Source: Craterostigma plantagineum
Taxonomy: Eukaryota > Streptophyta > Magnoliopsida > Lamiales > Linderniaceae
DNA: 64,000 bases
Direction of reading: 5' to 3'
Assembly (NCBI GenBank): GCA_027422505.1
Contig: JAPQWV010001374.1
Span: 28,947-92,946 of the forward strand
Positions 1 to 13,578 of this stretch are shown in pieces; position 1 is the first letter of the stretch, and each line of letters starts with the position of its first letter. The notes below the pieces were generated by a model. It was not told the DNA's origin and searched no databases. It saw only the letters and a list, made by a program, of their open reading frames with translations. The position numbers and the translations under genes were made by a program.

Positions 1-198
1 AAAGGAAACGGTCACATTGCATTGACTTTCCCACGCACCCACTCACACTCATACCTTACTTCAAAGCCATTCAAAGAACCGCACAAAATTCACACAAAGA
101 AGACGCACACACAGAGGAAAAGCACGGGCGAATTCTCTGCATAAAAGAGCCAGCTTTCGCCGAAGCTAAATCTAGAATTTTTTTCGGTCTTGGCTATC

Positions 199-1633
199 AT
201 GGAAGAAGAGTTTAGCGCATCCGCCGCGCCGCAGCCGTTGCAGCCGCAGCTCACCGACATGTTTCAGAATTTGCGCTCGCTTTCAAGACCAAGACTTACG
301 AATTCTTCGCCGACGAACATAATTATGCATCGATTGAAGACGGCGACGGGGAAGCTGACGTGTCGCTCCTCCTTGATTCGTCGGAAGAGCTCATCCCCGA
401 TCAGAAGGTCGTCGTCATCAGACCCGACTCGAATTCGCGCAGTTCTGGTCAGACTCATTTGTACCCAAATCTGATACATACTATTTTTTCGCTTGCGTCT
501 TCCTTCGAAGCTTCGTACGTTCAATTACAAGCGGCACATGTGCCCGAAATCGATCAAAACGCCATGGAATCGGCGGATCAGTTAATCGTGTCGAACTTAC
601 AGAAATTGACGGAGTTGAAGGGTTTGTACAGAAAAGGGAGGTTGGGATTGGGGGTGAGGAGTTAGGAACGGGGTCCGTTTTCGAATTTCAGGTGCAGGAG
701 AATCAGAACAAACTCAGGGCTCTAGAGACTGTGGTGAACTACCTGCAATCGATGATTGATGCGAAGGATGAGGAAGTTAGGGCTCTGAGGAAGAAGAGGG
801 ACAAAATTAGGGGATTGAACTACGATCTGTCGAGAAGATTGGGGAATGTGGATGATTGTGGTTTGGGGGTTTTGCTGACAGTTAGGGTTTTTGAGGCAAT
901 TTTGGGAGATTCGATTCGGTCATCGAAGCGTTTCACAAAGCTCTTGATTTGTCTAATGAGAAAAGCAGGGTGGGACGTCGAAGAAGCATCGAGTCACATC
1001 CATTCGGGCGTCGATTATCAGAAAAAAGGGCACTACAAATACGCCTTCTTGTCCTACGTATGCTTGGGAATGTTCCAAGGCTTCGACAAGGGAGACTTCG
1101 AACTGGGCGGAGAAGAAAACAGCATCCTCGACGGGACTAAGAATGGCTATCTGAGCGATTTGGTCGAGCACGTCGCTTGCAATCCAATGGAGATCTTGAG
1201 TAAGGATATGAAATGCAAGTTCTCACGGTTCTGCGAGAAAAAGTACCAAGAACTGATTCACCCAACAATGGAGTCGTCCATCTTTAGCAATTTGGATAGG
1301 AAGGAGAAGGTGCTGGACTCGTGGAAATCGCTGACAGTGTTCTACGAGTCTTTCGTTAGGATGGCTAGCTCTGTGTGGCTGTTTCATAAGCTGGCTTACT
1401 TGTTTGATCCAATCGTCGAGATATTCAGGGTTGGTAAAGGAGCAGAGTTTTCCATGGTTTACATGGAAGATGTTTTGGGGAAACGAAGTTCGTCGGGAAA
1501 GATGAGGCCGTTAGTCGTGTTCACTGTAATCCCGGGATTCAAAGTTTCAGGGACCATTGTACAGGCACAAGTTTATACCCGTGGGTCAGAAAGTGCAGAG
1601 TCTGTTCAAAAGCTCAAGGACAATGGCTTGTGA
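199..1633 (+). CDS. GIL1: GIL1/IRKI-like protein (DUF641 family), frameshifted in assembly
   Basis: DUF641 proteins such as GRAVITROPIC IN THE LIGHT 1 act downstream of light signalling to randomise hypocotyl growth; the biochemical activity is unknown. The start at 199 gives an acidic N-terminus, then, after a one-base shift near 262-268, the family motif FALAFKTKTYEFFADE. A second segment (to about 650) holds SLASSFEASYVQLQAAH, typical of the DUF641 N-domain. After a second shift near 640-690 the frame runs cleanly to 1633 with RFTKLLICLMRKAGWD, HYKYAFLSYVCLGMFQGFD and the closing VVFTVIPGFKVSGTIVQAQV, all hallmarks of the family C-domain. The total is about 478 codons, normal for GIL1-like proteins, with no intron. 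Both shifts are one base and leave domains in the right order, so they look like assembly errors. The family is secure; the exact orthologue is inferred. Confidence 0.85.
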
Positions 1634-2210
1634 GGATCTATAAGCTTTGTGGAGGTAATAATACTCTGTTAAAAGTGTGTATAACTTCTATATGGCTTCT
1701 ATAGTTTCTTCTGTTTTCTTTTCTTTTCTTTAGGATTTGCTTCCTTGAGCTTTATATAGAAAAATACAGAGCGATGTGTGTGTTTTCTTCTTTCTTGGGA
1801 TGAGAACGAGTTCCTTCTGATGAAGGATGCAAGCTAAGATTCAAGTGTATATGCGGCATGTGCCCAATAGCGGTCTAATATTCTAATTTGGGCTTGGTCC
1901 ATTACATACATGTTATATATTTCATAATCTAAAAAATCATTATCCAGAAGTAGTTTATTTAGTTAGACAAAGCTTCATTACTAAAAAAAAATAGTTAATT
2001 AGCGTTAGCAGCATACGAACGAGCGATGCCAAAATCATTACAACAAACGATAAACGGATATAGTTTTGTGCGAAATAAAGACAATCATAAGTATCCTAAC
2101 TACAGAAACTAGATGAGAAAGATCGTTCACAAGATGCATAATAATGCATAAAAGTAAATATATAGAGTCGAACATTGAAGGCCACGCAATGGAACTTCAT
2201 TACAGCTTAA
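1634..2210. other. Intergenic spacer between convergent genes
   Basis: This 577-base AT-rich spacer holds the presumed 3' untranslated regions of the GIL1-like gene (+) and the YABBY gene (-), which face each other. I see no further gene in it. Confidence 0.7.
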
Positions 2211-4845
2211 TTAATAGGGACTCACTCCGACGTTTGCCAGATACCCATCTTTCATCAGAACAACGTCGTCCCCTTCCTATAATTTTCGAAGAAACAAAGA
2301 AAAAAGAAATTGAGTATACATAAAAGTCTTTATAAAGATATCATCCTTTGAAACTAAAAATTTGTCAGAATTTAAGTGGTTACGAAGTAGGGTTGGAGAT
2401 GTATACCTGTTGACAAACATTAGGTTTCTTCACGGGTTGATGATCAGGCATGAGTCCGAAGTGAATGTGTGGAAAGTGGGCCCACTGAGATAAACATGAA
2501 AAAAAAAATCAAAATATTACTAAATCATTTTTCAGAATTTATTATGTGGTAATTTGACGATTTATTGCTCCTTATTAATTATCTAACCACACTCTCGGTC
2601 TGCTTCAATGAATGCAGCGTATGACTGATGAAGGAATATGATACAGTTCAAATGCCAGAATATAAAAGCCAAAAAATTAAAAGCGAAAGAGAAAAAGATT
2701 AAACAATAGGGTTAAGCTACGTCTTTTTTCTTTAGGATGGGAGCCTCAGATTGAATCAAAATTACATCTATTTTTTTTTTTTGTTGGTTAGATTAGTTTC
2801 TTACATTTTTCGCTGCAGCACTGAAGGCCTCCCTGTGGCTTATATCAGGGTTTCCAGCTTTTATGCGTTGAATCTCATCCCTATAAAGTTGAAAGCAAAT
2901 ATTTAAATCAATTTAAACCACACATTCTTCTAAGATTCTGCACATATGAATCCGCGTGCCTATTTAAGTATCATAAAATAATATCAATGTTTCAGAATTT
3001 GCGTTGAATCAAACCAGCAATCTTGTGTACAAAGACGCCGCTTAACAACTAAAGCTGCAACAACATGGACATCTTTATATAGACGCATGGAGGTTTAATT
3101 CGTATAGCTGTATAAATATATATATATATATATATGTGCGACCATATAACTATTGATCTATATATAGAGATGTTTACTTACTTTATGAAGCGGTTATAAG
3201 CAGATGGCACTCTCTGCCTTTTCTCGGGGGCTGGAAAAATAGAGAATTGTAATATTTCAAACAACAATAGAACAAAAAGCATTAAAATAACTTGGGTTAC
3301 TCTCAATATAATTGTACACTTACTATTTCACTGTCGCAATCACCTTTTTATTTATTTTTTGTTCTCATCACTACTTCATCATTATGTAATGATTTCGTTT
3401 TTTTTTTTTTTGATTCCTCTGATCCCATACTATCTTGATTCCCGGGGGAAAAAGAAAGAAATCAAATGTCTCTTGCTTTGTATAAACACTTCAAAAGTAA
3501 ACAGAAAAAAAAAAACATTTTGACTGCGTTGTGAAAAGCATGTTAGATAGGCTATGAGGCGAGAACTGAAAAAGGGAGCAAAAGATTAGGGTTCTGAAGC
3601 AATTTGGAGAAGAAACCCTTAAAACTTGAAAACTGTTCATGAACAAAAAATGGTTCACATCATCAGTTCTTCTGCCTCGCGAAAAGTTAAAGAAAAAAAA
3701 AACTTTTATATCCCTCTTGAAGAATTATTGAACTTAAACATATTCTTTTTTAAAAAAAAATTACAGACCAAACTTTGCTGAACACGTTACTGTTAATTTG
3801 AAAGGCTACTGTCGAAAATGACCGATAAACATTCTTACAACACAAAGCACATGTGATAAAAGCAAGAATGGACCCGTGAAGGGAAAATCCCCTGTGATGG
3901 CATATGCTTCTTCATCAGTTGTACTTATTTTCTATTAGTCATATCGAAAGTCTTCTTTATGCATTAATATAAGTAAGGTAGGTTTAGATATGTAAGTTCT
4001 TACGCCTGTTAGCTACTTGAGGCTTAGGAAGCTCATCAATGGCAAGGAGAGGCGTGAAAGACTCGCTTGGATTTGGTTGATTCATCAGCAAATTCGTAGG
4101 TGTATTTCGAATTTCCTCCTGTTTATATACAGAAAAATATATATTGTCACTTGCAAGTTGTAACTTATTAAAATACCTAAAACCAAGAACATTCATAAGC
4201 TGAATCGAGGGTTTTCATGGTATCAAGAATTTCTCTAACAGAAGATATTGTCTTTGTCATTATGCTACTGTAAATGCTCACTGAGACAGAAACCCTCACC
4301 TCAACTAAAAAATGAAGAAAAAGTTACCAGAATGTTCTGAGGAGAGAAGAAGGAGTGTCCAAGATGAAGCTGATTTGCTGTAGGAAGAAGCAAAGCCCGC
4401 ATGTTCACAGACAGAAGGTTGGTGCAATGCCCACATCTCACTGTCACAGTCTTGAAGAAGCTCGTGCAAGGTACACTCACCTTATATACATAAAGAAAAA
4501 AAAAATCAAAACAAGCACAGACAGCATAGAGAAAGAAGGGAAGAAAAAGAATACACTGAAGCCTTTATTACCAAGGAAAAAATGAACCTAACCTTCACAA
4601 GAAAAACCGAAAGTTCAACAATAGCTTTTGTATAAGTGAAACTTAATAAAATATATAATCAAATGGCAGAAGCATTCTTTTTAGCAAGAATGACAAAGAG
4701 ATATGTGACACTGTTTAAGTTAAGATTATGTGATATTATTACATACCGCAAGGACAGTGTCACAGAAGTCGCAACGAACATAACAAAGCTGTTCGGAAGG
4801 AGAGATGTGGTGGTGGTCTGGTGCAAAAACAGATGAAGACGACAT
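2211..4845 (-). CDS. YABBY: YABBY transcription factor, FIL/YAB3-like, 7 exons, complete
   Basis: YABBY proteins are plant nuclear transcription factors that set abaxial (lower-side) identity in leaves and floral organs. No long ORF marks this gene; I joined exons by hand on the minus strand: 4747-4845, 4328-4480, 4004-4118, 3182-3230, 2805-2880, 2407-2484 and 2211-2276. All introns are GT-AG and all phases agree, giving 636 bases (211 residues) with no frameshift. The C2C2 zinc finger spans exons 1-2 (CYVRCDFC and VRCGHCTNL). The HMG-like YABBY domain spans exons 4-6 ([51 protein letters not shown]). The ending NVGVSPY resembles the FIL/YAB3 C-terminus (NVGVTPY), and NMRALLLP after the finger also fits that clade. 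FIL-type proteins usually have KEEIQRIK where this one has KDEIQRIK. Confidence 0.93.
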
Positions 4846-4897
4846 TTTTTTTTATCTCTTTCTTCTCGCTTAATAATAGTTTTTCTTTCAAGTGTAT

Positions 4898-4900
<3 letters not shown>

Positions 4901-4939
<39 letters not shown>
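4901..4939. repeat. (CT)n microsatellite in YABBY 5' leader
   Basis: An uninterrupted CT run (GA on the gene strand) lies 56 bases upstream of the YABBY start codon, probably inside its 5' untranslated region. GA/CT tracts are common in plant leaders and can bind BBR/BPC-type GAGA factors; any such role here is inference. Confidence 0.85.
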
Positions 4940-4942
<3 letters not shown>

Positions 4943-5143
4943 TTGATTGATAGATTGACTGATCGAGGTACTTATGTATGTTATATATACGGTCGGAAGT
5001 TTGACATATGATCGAACAGCCTTGGATCTGATCTTCTAAACGGTTAAAATGAACTTTTGGGGTTTGTTAGAAGACGAAAACTTTTATGGGGAGAGTGTGT
5101 GTATGAAAGAAAGAGAGTGTGGAAGATGAGAGCTGTGCCCACT

Positions 5144-5152
5144 TAATATATA
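5144..5152 (-). promoter_or_regulatory. Possible TATA box of YABBY gene
   Basis: The minus strand reads TATATATTA about 300 bases upstream of the YABBY start codon. If used, it would give a leader of roughly 270 bases containing the CT tract. The neighbourhood is AT-rich, so chance is a real alternative. Confidence 0.3.
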
Positions 5153-8100
5153 GTAAGAGATAATTCAACACCAGAGAAAAAGTGAAGTATGTTTTGTTAT
5201 GTTTTATTAGAGGTCCAGAGTTTCAATTATTTGTTCATAATGAAATTTTAAATTTTAGTTTTTATTCTTTCGTAACGGGTGGGTCTATTTAATTATACCT
5301 GCACTTACGAAGACAAATAGTGGTATATTAATCAATAGTGGGTGCACTTTTAGCACAACTGTACTATTATTTTAATTACCAATGCATATGCACATGTGAC
5401 AAAAATTTATATGGAAAATTGAATAAAGATTGGCTACACTTATTCTTATCAACGACATTAAGGAACGTAATAAAACAAATGATTGAAGTTTTTTCTTGTT
5501 TGTGTACAGTGTCCCGGCTTAAAGATTGAATTAGTAATCACGTTCTTAAATATTGAACAAACGTTGAGTTCTAGTTGGTGGTATAACTAACATTATGTCT
5601 GATATATACATAGGGTGGAATAAATATCAATACACAAATATCAGACACTAAGTACAATTACTTAGCCAAATCACTACAAAATATCCATTTTCTTACGTTG
5701 CATATTAACTGGGTAATTATAACAATTGTCAACGGCGCCAACTGTCAAAATTCAGTTCAACTCATTAGGTAATTATGAACAATTGCACAACTTGTTGATC
5801 GTCATATATATACATGGTTCGAGACCAAATTCCGTAGAAAGGCAATATATAGTTGGCATTGTATTTACTTTTAGGGTCAATTCGAAATCAGGCCCCATTA
5901 AGGGTGTGATTTCGAATTCAGGTCCTGTTTTGAGAATTTTTTAGGTTAAAGGACCCATTTTGTGTGGTGTAAAAAAGTGGTACGAAAGAGATATGAACTG
6001 ATATAGAATGATCGTTTTGTGTTACAAACTTTGAACACACTGGTATGTCAAAGCAATAAAGTGGTACTGCAGAAAAAAACTGGTATCAGATGATCATAAA
6101 CTGGTACCAGATTATGGTTTTGTGGTGCAGAATTTCAACATACTGGTACGTAAGAACAATGAAGTGGTACTGCACAAAAAAGGGTCCTTAAAACTAAATT
6201 TTTTACCAAGAGGATCTGAATCCTAAATGATAGTTATGGAAGGCCTGAAATTAAAATGCCCCTTACTTTTACTATCTCTCAAGAGAGAGAGGGGACTGAG
6301 AAAAGGACGTTTGCATGTCCCTCATTAGCTTTCACTCATTCATATGTGTTTTCATACTTAATTTTAATGTTTAGCTCTTTCCTATTTTATTTCCTGTCTA
6401 TTTTTATTAAGTTGTATAACCCGTTAAATATGTGTTGTATAGTAGTAAAGTTTAGGGGTAGTCTTTGTAAAGCCTTAAATAGCGGGCACCTCTCCTATCC
6501 TATTATCCTGTGCAGTTGAAATTAGGGTCTTACAAGTCAAAGTTCATTAGGATATTAGGTCAAGATTGCTTATCTTCTTTCAACATGGGTATATTTAGCA
6601 TTTGTGAAAGAATTTTTGGTACAAGATAATAGTTGAAGTCATATTTTATAGTGATTCGGGAAGCTAAGAATGCATAGTAATGAGCTAAATTCAAGATTAA
6701 ATTTCGTATATAAAATATCAATATATAACATATATTTATATATTAATAATTAATTTTATCTTGTGATTTGACGGTTCGGTGAGACTGCTCACACACACAA
6801 ACACACATAGATACGTTATTTTCAGTGAAACAAGAGGACAGATATCTTCTATTTTTTCTCATTTATGTAGCCCATTGTCCTTACATGATATATCCTGCAA
6901 GTATATATCTCTTTGGCTAACATGCAATGCGCTGCATATCAAATAACCATTCCATTCAATATTTATTTTCTATATTTGTATTATTTATTTTCCTCGTTAT
7001 CTGTGCCATATGTACAAATACACAGTTCTAACCAAATTCATGTGCATGTAATTACATCAACACATGTCATGCGAATCAACAGAGTTTTTCTTCTTATTTT
7101 CTTTCATTTTCACGTCTTCTCTAACGTAATTGAAAACCATCATATCCTCGGTCGAGTCTTTGAAGGATGTTTACAAGAATGATGTCGTTGAAAGATAACT
7201 AAACCAAATAGAATAACATAGGATTGAACAATTCAATGGTTAGACGACTCAATAATATAAGTTACGAGGGGTTATGTATACTTTGTGTGGGGTTATGATT
7301 CAAGGAAAACATGCTTTTATTCTATCATTTCATTATTTTCCTTTTTCTTTTTAATTTGTACTTGATAAAGGTTGTGATTGCCGATCAAAGGGTATTTTCA
7401 TCGGTCAAGTCGATCCCTTCAATTTTTCCCATGCATGTGGGAAAAACGTTTCTGCAATAAATTGCTCACAGCCAACGGTACAATTTTTATTAGTTTCCTC
7501 TAATAAGAAAGTACACTCACAAACAAGCGTTCGTTTCTTGGCAGCTTGAAATAAATATGTCAGCTTGCTACAGTTTCTTGCAAATATTCATTGTTGATCT
7601 GAGAACTGTTCAAGAGTATACATACATGCACTAACTATTATCTGCAAAATATTCGGACAATAAGTAAGAAAAAACTGTAATAAAAAATTAACTGCGGGAG
7701 GATAAGGATATGCTAAAATAAAAATTAACTGCTGCCACCATAGAGTTCAATCTATTAACCATCGAACAAAACCCACAAAGAAAAGATGCTTTTCGTCTGC
7801 AAAATTCATACAACATAGAGACGATATATTCCTGCCTAGACAACTAACAAACGCTCATCTCAAGCCACAAATAAATACTAAAAAATTAATCTTGTCTACG
7901 GCAACACCACAGCAATCAAATGATGTCAAACTCCTTGATTTTGATATATGTTGGGAGATAGTAGATGTAATCTCTTCATTGTCAGCCTTTTGTGTAATAC
8001 GTTGACATGAATATAATTTTTTTCTTTCTTCTTTCTATCTTTTTCATTTCGAAATCCCATGCCCGCTTCAAGCACAGGTCTTTTCATCATAGTACACTGT

Positions 8101-9252
8101 ACTACTATGTAAATAGATTGACTGGCAAATCATAATAGGTACATGTGTATCTATTATCATCACTATATTATTGCGTGTCATATATAAATATAAAACTTGA
8201 AATTAAAAGCAAACCCTAAGATATAGGTGAAAAAAGTTGTTGCTGGCCGTATGGGCTTTGATTTGCACTTCTTTTTTTTTTATTTTCTTTTGAGCATTGT
8301 AAAATATGAAATTCCATCAATCGTTGTGTATAAATCCATTGAAGAATAAGCAGTTACATCAACATTAGAACAATGTTAAATTTAATAATCCATGTCTCCT
8401 AACAGCATCCGCTTATTAAGACAAATACTTAGAACTTAGAAGATCGATAAAGTAAAATGATAGCCACAGTTATAGTACTGAGAACACTGTAAATGTGTTC
8501 TATTGGCATCTCAAGCTCACAAAGTGATATAGGGCCTTGTCTATAATAAATACTACTGAACCATCTCTTTATTTTCAACAATATAACGACAGAACCACAT
8601 ACCCATTGGATTTGAGGATGTGTGGTAGAATAGAATCTATAACTCGATAGACATTTTCATTGTTAACTGCATATACATATTGATTCATCAGTTTATTATT
8701 CTTTTTTATGCACGCAGCGCAGTAAAGGGTTTGCTGAGATTCCCCCAAATAAGTGACAAAGATCAGGGAGTTGCATCTAATCCAGGCACTATATATATGT
8801 AGACATAGGTTTATGGATTTATTATCACATTATGTAACAATCATTTCCCATACTCGATGTTGTTTATGAAAGAATCAGAAGGTGCTCGTTCTTCTATGAC
8901 GGTTGTTAAAAGCCAAGTCTGTGAGAGGCTACGAATTGAAGTGTCAGCTTGGTTGCCACCTGCCGAAAATCTGATTGTTATTTTGCTTGACCTTGGACAC
9001 ATAATAATAATAAATAATAATAATAATATAATTATAACTTATTATTTTATGCAATGCTAAAAGATTAGTCGATTGTGTTAGTGTATGTGATTGTTTGGAC
9101 TTTGGATACTTGCCGAATTCTACATCAAATAAGCTCCGATTTGCCTCTCAATGGGTTTTGGCCCAATTAAAATGGGCCGACTGAGTAATAGCCCATCAAT
9201 TGGTCACACGCTTGAATTTCTTTTTTCTTTTTAATGGTTTTCTCGTGGGGAT
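5153..9252. other. 4.1-kb intergenic region without recognised gene
   Basis: AT-rich DNA between the YABBY promoter and the MAP1A leader. Apart from one Mutator-like MITE (5874-6262) and simple AAT-type repeats near 9000-9030, I find no reading frame with protein-family character on either strand; the short frames look random. Confidence 0.6.
5874..6262 (+). mobile_element. Mutator-like MITE, copy A1
   Basis: A 389-bp non-autonomous element starting GGGTCAATTCGAAATCAGG and ending AAATTAAAATGCCCC. It is flanked on both sides by TTACTTTTA, a 9-bp target-site duplication typical of Mutator-like transposition. Ends are only weakly inverted. The interior carries several GTGGTACTGCA and CTGGTAC motifs. 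Related copies lie at 15591-15959 and 46141-46524 (opposite strand). Confidence 0.75.
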
Positions 9253-9351
9253 TAGGAAGAGAAGAGAACTATTGAATCTTCAACGCTTAGTTTGACACTC
9301 TGATCAGTCGATATTGTCTCCGCGGGAAACCCTAGCTGAAGAGTGAGGCGA

Positions 9352-9461
9352 AGGTACTTAATTTTCCACGAAGTGGCAATGTTTAAATTTTGCGAAGGTG
9401 CTGATACAGAGAAATAGTTTGTTACTATGTAGTCCTTTGATTTTAAGTTTCTGCTTGATGC
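9352..9461 (+). other. Probable 5' UTR intron of MAP1A
   Basis: A donor-like GCGAAG/GTACTTAA and an acceptor GATGCAG immediately before the MAP1A start codon (at 9469) suggest a 5' untranslated intron. This is a splice-pattern inference without transcript support. Confidence 0.4.
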
Positions 9462-9468
9462 AGTGTCA

Positions 9469-12400
9469 ATGGCCGGCGGATCAGAAGCAGCTGTTGATAG
9501 CACAGTGTTATCATGTGCTAAATGTGGAAAACCAGCTCATCTTCAGTACTGCCCTTTACTCTGTTTGTTAGAATTGTTTCTTCTTTCTTATTTGGCTGTT
9601 TAGTTTTTTTGTTATAAGTCACGCATTAGGTGTTTGAGGTGAAAGCATAACATTTTGAGCTTATTGGAATTTTTCATATCTTGTCTTTTTTCATGTGAGC
9701 TAATTAGTTATTATCTGTTGCTTGGGTTACTGATGGCTGTTTGATTATCTTATATTTTTATGTCTACTTCTTGCTTGCTCTATTGTTTCACTATCGTCGG
9801 AGTTTGATCTTGAAATTTGTTTCATATGCTGGTCAAACAGGTGCCCAAAATGTGTAAAGTTCAAGCTTCCTCGAGAAGGAGCTTCTTTCTGGTTTGTTGA
9901 TTGGCAAATGTTTTTGAGTTTACACTTTCTCATCTTCGTTTTCTCGTGAGTTTGAGTACTGGCAAACCAGATTCTCAACCTGGAGTTTCCATCGAAATGG
10001 ACTTGGATTTGCAATTAAAGATTGTCATTTGTCATTAAAATAATCTGGAAATATTTTCTTTACCAGTTCGCAGGATTGTTTCAAGGAATCATGGAGTTCG
10101 CACAAGTTGGTTCATGCAGAGCAGCAATCTACTGCTGCTTCAGATAATCCTGGAAAACACATATCATCAACAGATGGATGGCTTTATTGCTTGAGGAAAG
10201 GACAGGCTCGGACACCCAAGCTTCCATATTTTGACTGGACTGGGTAGTTGATCACTTCGTCATCTTTCTTACATTGTTCGTTTTTTTGTTGGAATTTGTT
10301 TTAAACTCGTGGAATCATATGTTTAGCTGTTTCGTAATCATCTTTCCATTTCTTATTAGATCGCTAAGACCATATCCTATATCGGAAAAGCGCCTGGTAC
10401 CTGCCCACATTAGCCAACCTGACTGGGCAATTGATGTAAGATGATTAGTTTGTGCTTTAAAATGTTTTGGCTTTTGAGACATCATATGTCCACGTAGACG
10501 TTTTTTTTTTAATTCGATCAAATGAGCGTGAATTTATCGAAATTGAACGTTTTTAATCAGGGGGAATTGAATGTGATGTTGCTAATCAGTCTAATTTACA
10601 TATTTTTCGGATTTAAGGTGCACTAACATCATTAAATCTGACCTTATTTCAGGGGACTCCAAAAATTGAACCCAATAGTGATCTGCAACGTGTTGTTGAG
10701 GTAGTCTTCTGAGTTTCATTTTCGATTCATAGTATTATGTTGAACACAGCTGTAATTGACTATGATTATATTTCCTCATAAAAGATCAAGACTCCCGAAC
10801 AAATAGAGAGGATGCGCGAAACCTGCCGAGTAAGATTTCTTGTTCATTTCGAAATGTAGATAAATATATTTTTTGTGTAATTACTTAAGCATGCCATTTT
10901 AAGCTCTAAAGTTTTTTTTTTTTTATATTATTCGTCATCTCCCTATAGATTGCTCGGGAAGTTTTGGATGCTGCAGCTCGGATCATTCGACCTGGAATCA
11001 CAACCGATGAAATAGATGCAGTGGTTCATGAAGCGACAATTGCGGCAGGCATGATTTAAATTCATCATACCTTTTGCCATTAATAAAATTGAGCAGCAAC
11101 GCACTGAATTTTGCTGATTGCGAACTTTAATAATACCGTCATCTATTGTCAAAATATACATTTATAATGCTCGGGCTTGTCCTTAATAACATGCCCTTTG
11201 TCTTTTTACAAATATTGATCATGTTTTTCCCTCTGCAGGAGGCTATCCATCTCCGTTGAACTATTACTTTTTTCCCAAGTCGTGTTGCACGTAGGTGTTT
11301 GTAAACGGTGATATGTTTCTATTTAGTACTTATTGACCTAACTACTTGACCATGCTTTGAATTTTTTTTTCCAGGTCAGTAAATGAAGTAATCTGCCATG
11401 GAATTCCAGATGCAAGGTATATTTTCTGCAGGCAGACTTGTTTTACGGGGTCTAAAGATGTTTCCTTATTCTGAAGTTTGATCTGAATTTTTAGAGTTTT
11501 GTATAAGTTTGCATTTATCATAGCTAAGTTCGCCTTTGCTTTTTCTGTCTTAATATATCCACCTTGCTCCTACTGCCTTTTCCTTGTCAGAAAATTAGAA
11601 GACGGCGATATCGTAAATGTCGACGTTACAGTCTACTATAAGGGGGTGCATGGTATGCATGATCATCCTGACTTTGGATTTTATTATCATTTTATTGTCA
11701 CCTGTGGCTCGAACAACAACTGTGCCTCGTTATTGAAGGTGATTTGAACGAAACTTTCTTTGTCGGAAATGTTGACGAAACATCTCAGAAATTGGTTCAA
11801 TCTACCTATGAGTGCTTGGAGAAAGCAATAGCGATAGGTAAGTTCTCTCGCAAGGCGTAATGTGTCAACCTTCTTCCATGTCCTTTTACGATTTTTCATA
11901 GCCTCATTTTTTGGTCTATGTGATAAACATGTATTTCTCTCAAAATTTTCCCATTGGTCTAAGGTACGGTGCCTATATACTTCATCCAAGTCACATAAAT
12001 TTGTTATTTTGACCTTTTCTTTTATAATGTTCTTCCCTTCATTAGTCAAACCTGGAGTGCGCTTCCGTGAAATCGGGGAGGTTATCAGCCGACACGCTTC
12101 TATGTCCGGGTTCTCCGTGGTAGGCTGAGTTTCTCTCAAATATTAATCTAAAATTCTCATCTTTCTTTTTTTGTTTTATTAGTTTCCGCAAACTTCAAAT
12201 CTTTTTGTATCATCATCTTTAGGTGAAATCTTACTGCGGCCACGGTATTGGCGAACTCTTCCATTGTGCGCCGAATGTACCCCACTACTCAAGTATCCTC
12301 CTCACTGTTGTGTTATAAATGTTGCCTGTCGTATTTAACCTTACCTTAACAACCCTATTAGAAAATAAAGCCGTCGGGGTGGTGAAGGCTGGGCAAACGT

Positions 12401-12783
12401 TTACGATCGAACCCATGATCAATGCAGGTTGGAGAATAACTGAACTCCACCTTTGTTTGCCGAGCTTTTGGTATCTAAAAATCACTTCTTTTTTTTTTTC
12501 GTTAGGCGTTTGGCGCGACAGAATGTGGCCTGATGGATGGACTTCTGTAACAGCTGATGGAAAGCGCAGCGCTCAGTTCGAACACACACTTTTGGTAATG
12601 GATTTAAATTTGTATCTCGAAAAATGACTCCAGCCATGAAAAAACCAAAGCGTCGAGGAGAATGTTTCCTTAAGGTTTAGGAGAATGTCTGTCTGTCTGT
12701 TGCAGGTGACAGATACGGGAGTCGAAGTCCTCACGGCACGGTTGCCCTCTTCGCCCAAGGTTTTCCCATGGCTAAGTTCCTAA
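9469..12783 (+). CDS. MAP1A: Methionine aminopeptidase 1A, complete, 16 exons
   Basis: This cytosolic enzyme removes the initiator methionine from nascent proteins. Exons: 9469-9545, 9841-9891, 10067-10243, 10360-10435, 10653-10700, 10785-10829, 10949-11048, 11239-11290, 11375-11416, 11591-11652, 11739-11837, 12046-12119, 12223-12292, 12362-12427, 12506-12594, 12706-12783. They join in phase to 1206 bases (401 residues), close to Arabidopsis MAP1A. The N-terminus has the eukaryotic ribosome-associated zinc-finger region ([15 protein letters not shown], then FCSQDCF and two His). The pita-bread catalytic fold shows all five metal ligands: Asp in NVDVTVYY and in GDLNET, His in CGHGIG, Glu in TIEPM and in QFEHT. 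One intron (11049-11238) has a GC donor. It is one of the few genes here without any frameshift. Confidence 0.96.
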
Positions 12784-12950
12784 ATTTTCATTGAATCTCA
12801 TCGCAAGGAGAGACAGACCCCTTTGTGTTATTATTTATCCATCGTCGATCGTATGTAAACTGTATGCTTACTGTCTCTGCTTTCTATCTGGATTGTCGTA
12901 CTATAAAATTTATAAAACAAAAAAAAATATAAAAGGACTTGTTTTGGTAA

Positions 12951-13578
12951 TTAAGACCATCCCAATCGACATACATTTTCAAACTCAAGCGCATTCTCAA
13001 ACTCAAAATGTAGTAATTCGCCTCAAACCGTTAAACTTACTATCGAATTCGAAAGATTAGTTTCATAATATTAGCCTAAACATTGCTTTTACCAATTTTT
13101 AATACAACTAATATATTTTACAAATTTAGAAATTAGGCTAATTAAGTTTATTCTAATAATATACATACACAGATTTAAATTTCATTTTATAAACTTCTAC
13201 GTAATTCTAGTATTCACGCACATATACTATGATCAATTTAGTTTCAAAATTTTTTCTTCATATTATTAATCAAACAACAACAAAGAGACTTAATTGAAAG
13301 AGAAAATGCCAGGTTAATTTACTCTCCTAAGCCCACGATTCCTCTTTCTATATATTTTTTGTTGTTTTATTTTTATATGCTTCGTTAATAATTAAAATAA
13401 ATAAATGGACTTTAATGCAATTACAAGAGATCAGACGCATACACGTTACAATAAACGCATATATCGGTCCAAATGAGGAGAGAAAGATTAAAGAGCATCT
13501 TGAGTTTTGATTTGGGGTTCGGTTGGAGCACTATTATCTCATTCTTGGGATATGCAGGACGGTTGGAGATGCTCTAAC
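12951..13578. mobile_element. Probable MITE with CATCTCCAACCG-type ends
   Basis: The left end reads AGACCATCCCAATCG and the right end CGGTTGGAGATGCTCTAA, an imperfect inverted pair of a type common in plant MITEs. The inside is AT-rich and non-coding. A relative, itself split by other insertions, sits in intron 2 of the second reductase gene (about 38173-39718). Exact borders are uncertain. Confidence 0.45.

Noticed and set aside
8857..9060. 67-codon frame with a plausible soluble first half
   Set aside because: It ends in translated AAT repeats, shows no motif, and lies just upstream of the MAP1A leader; more likely chance.
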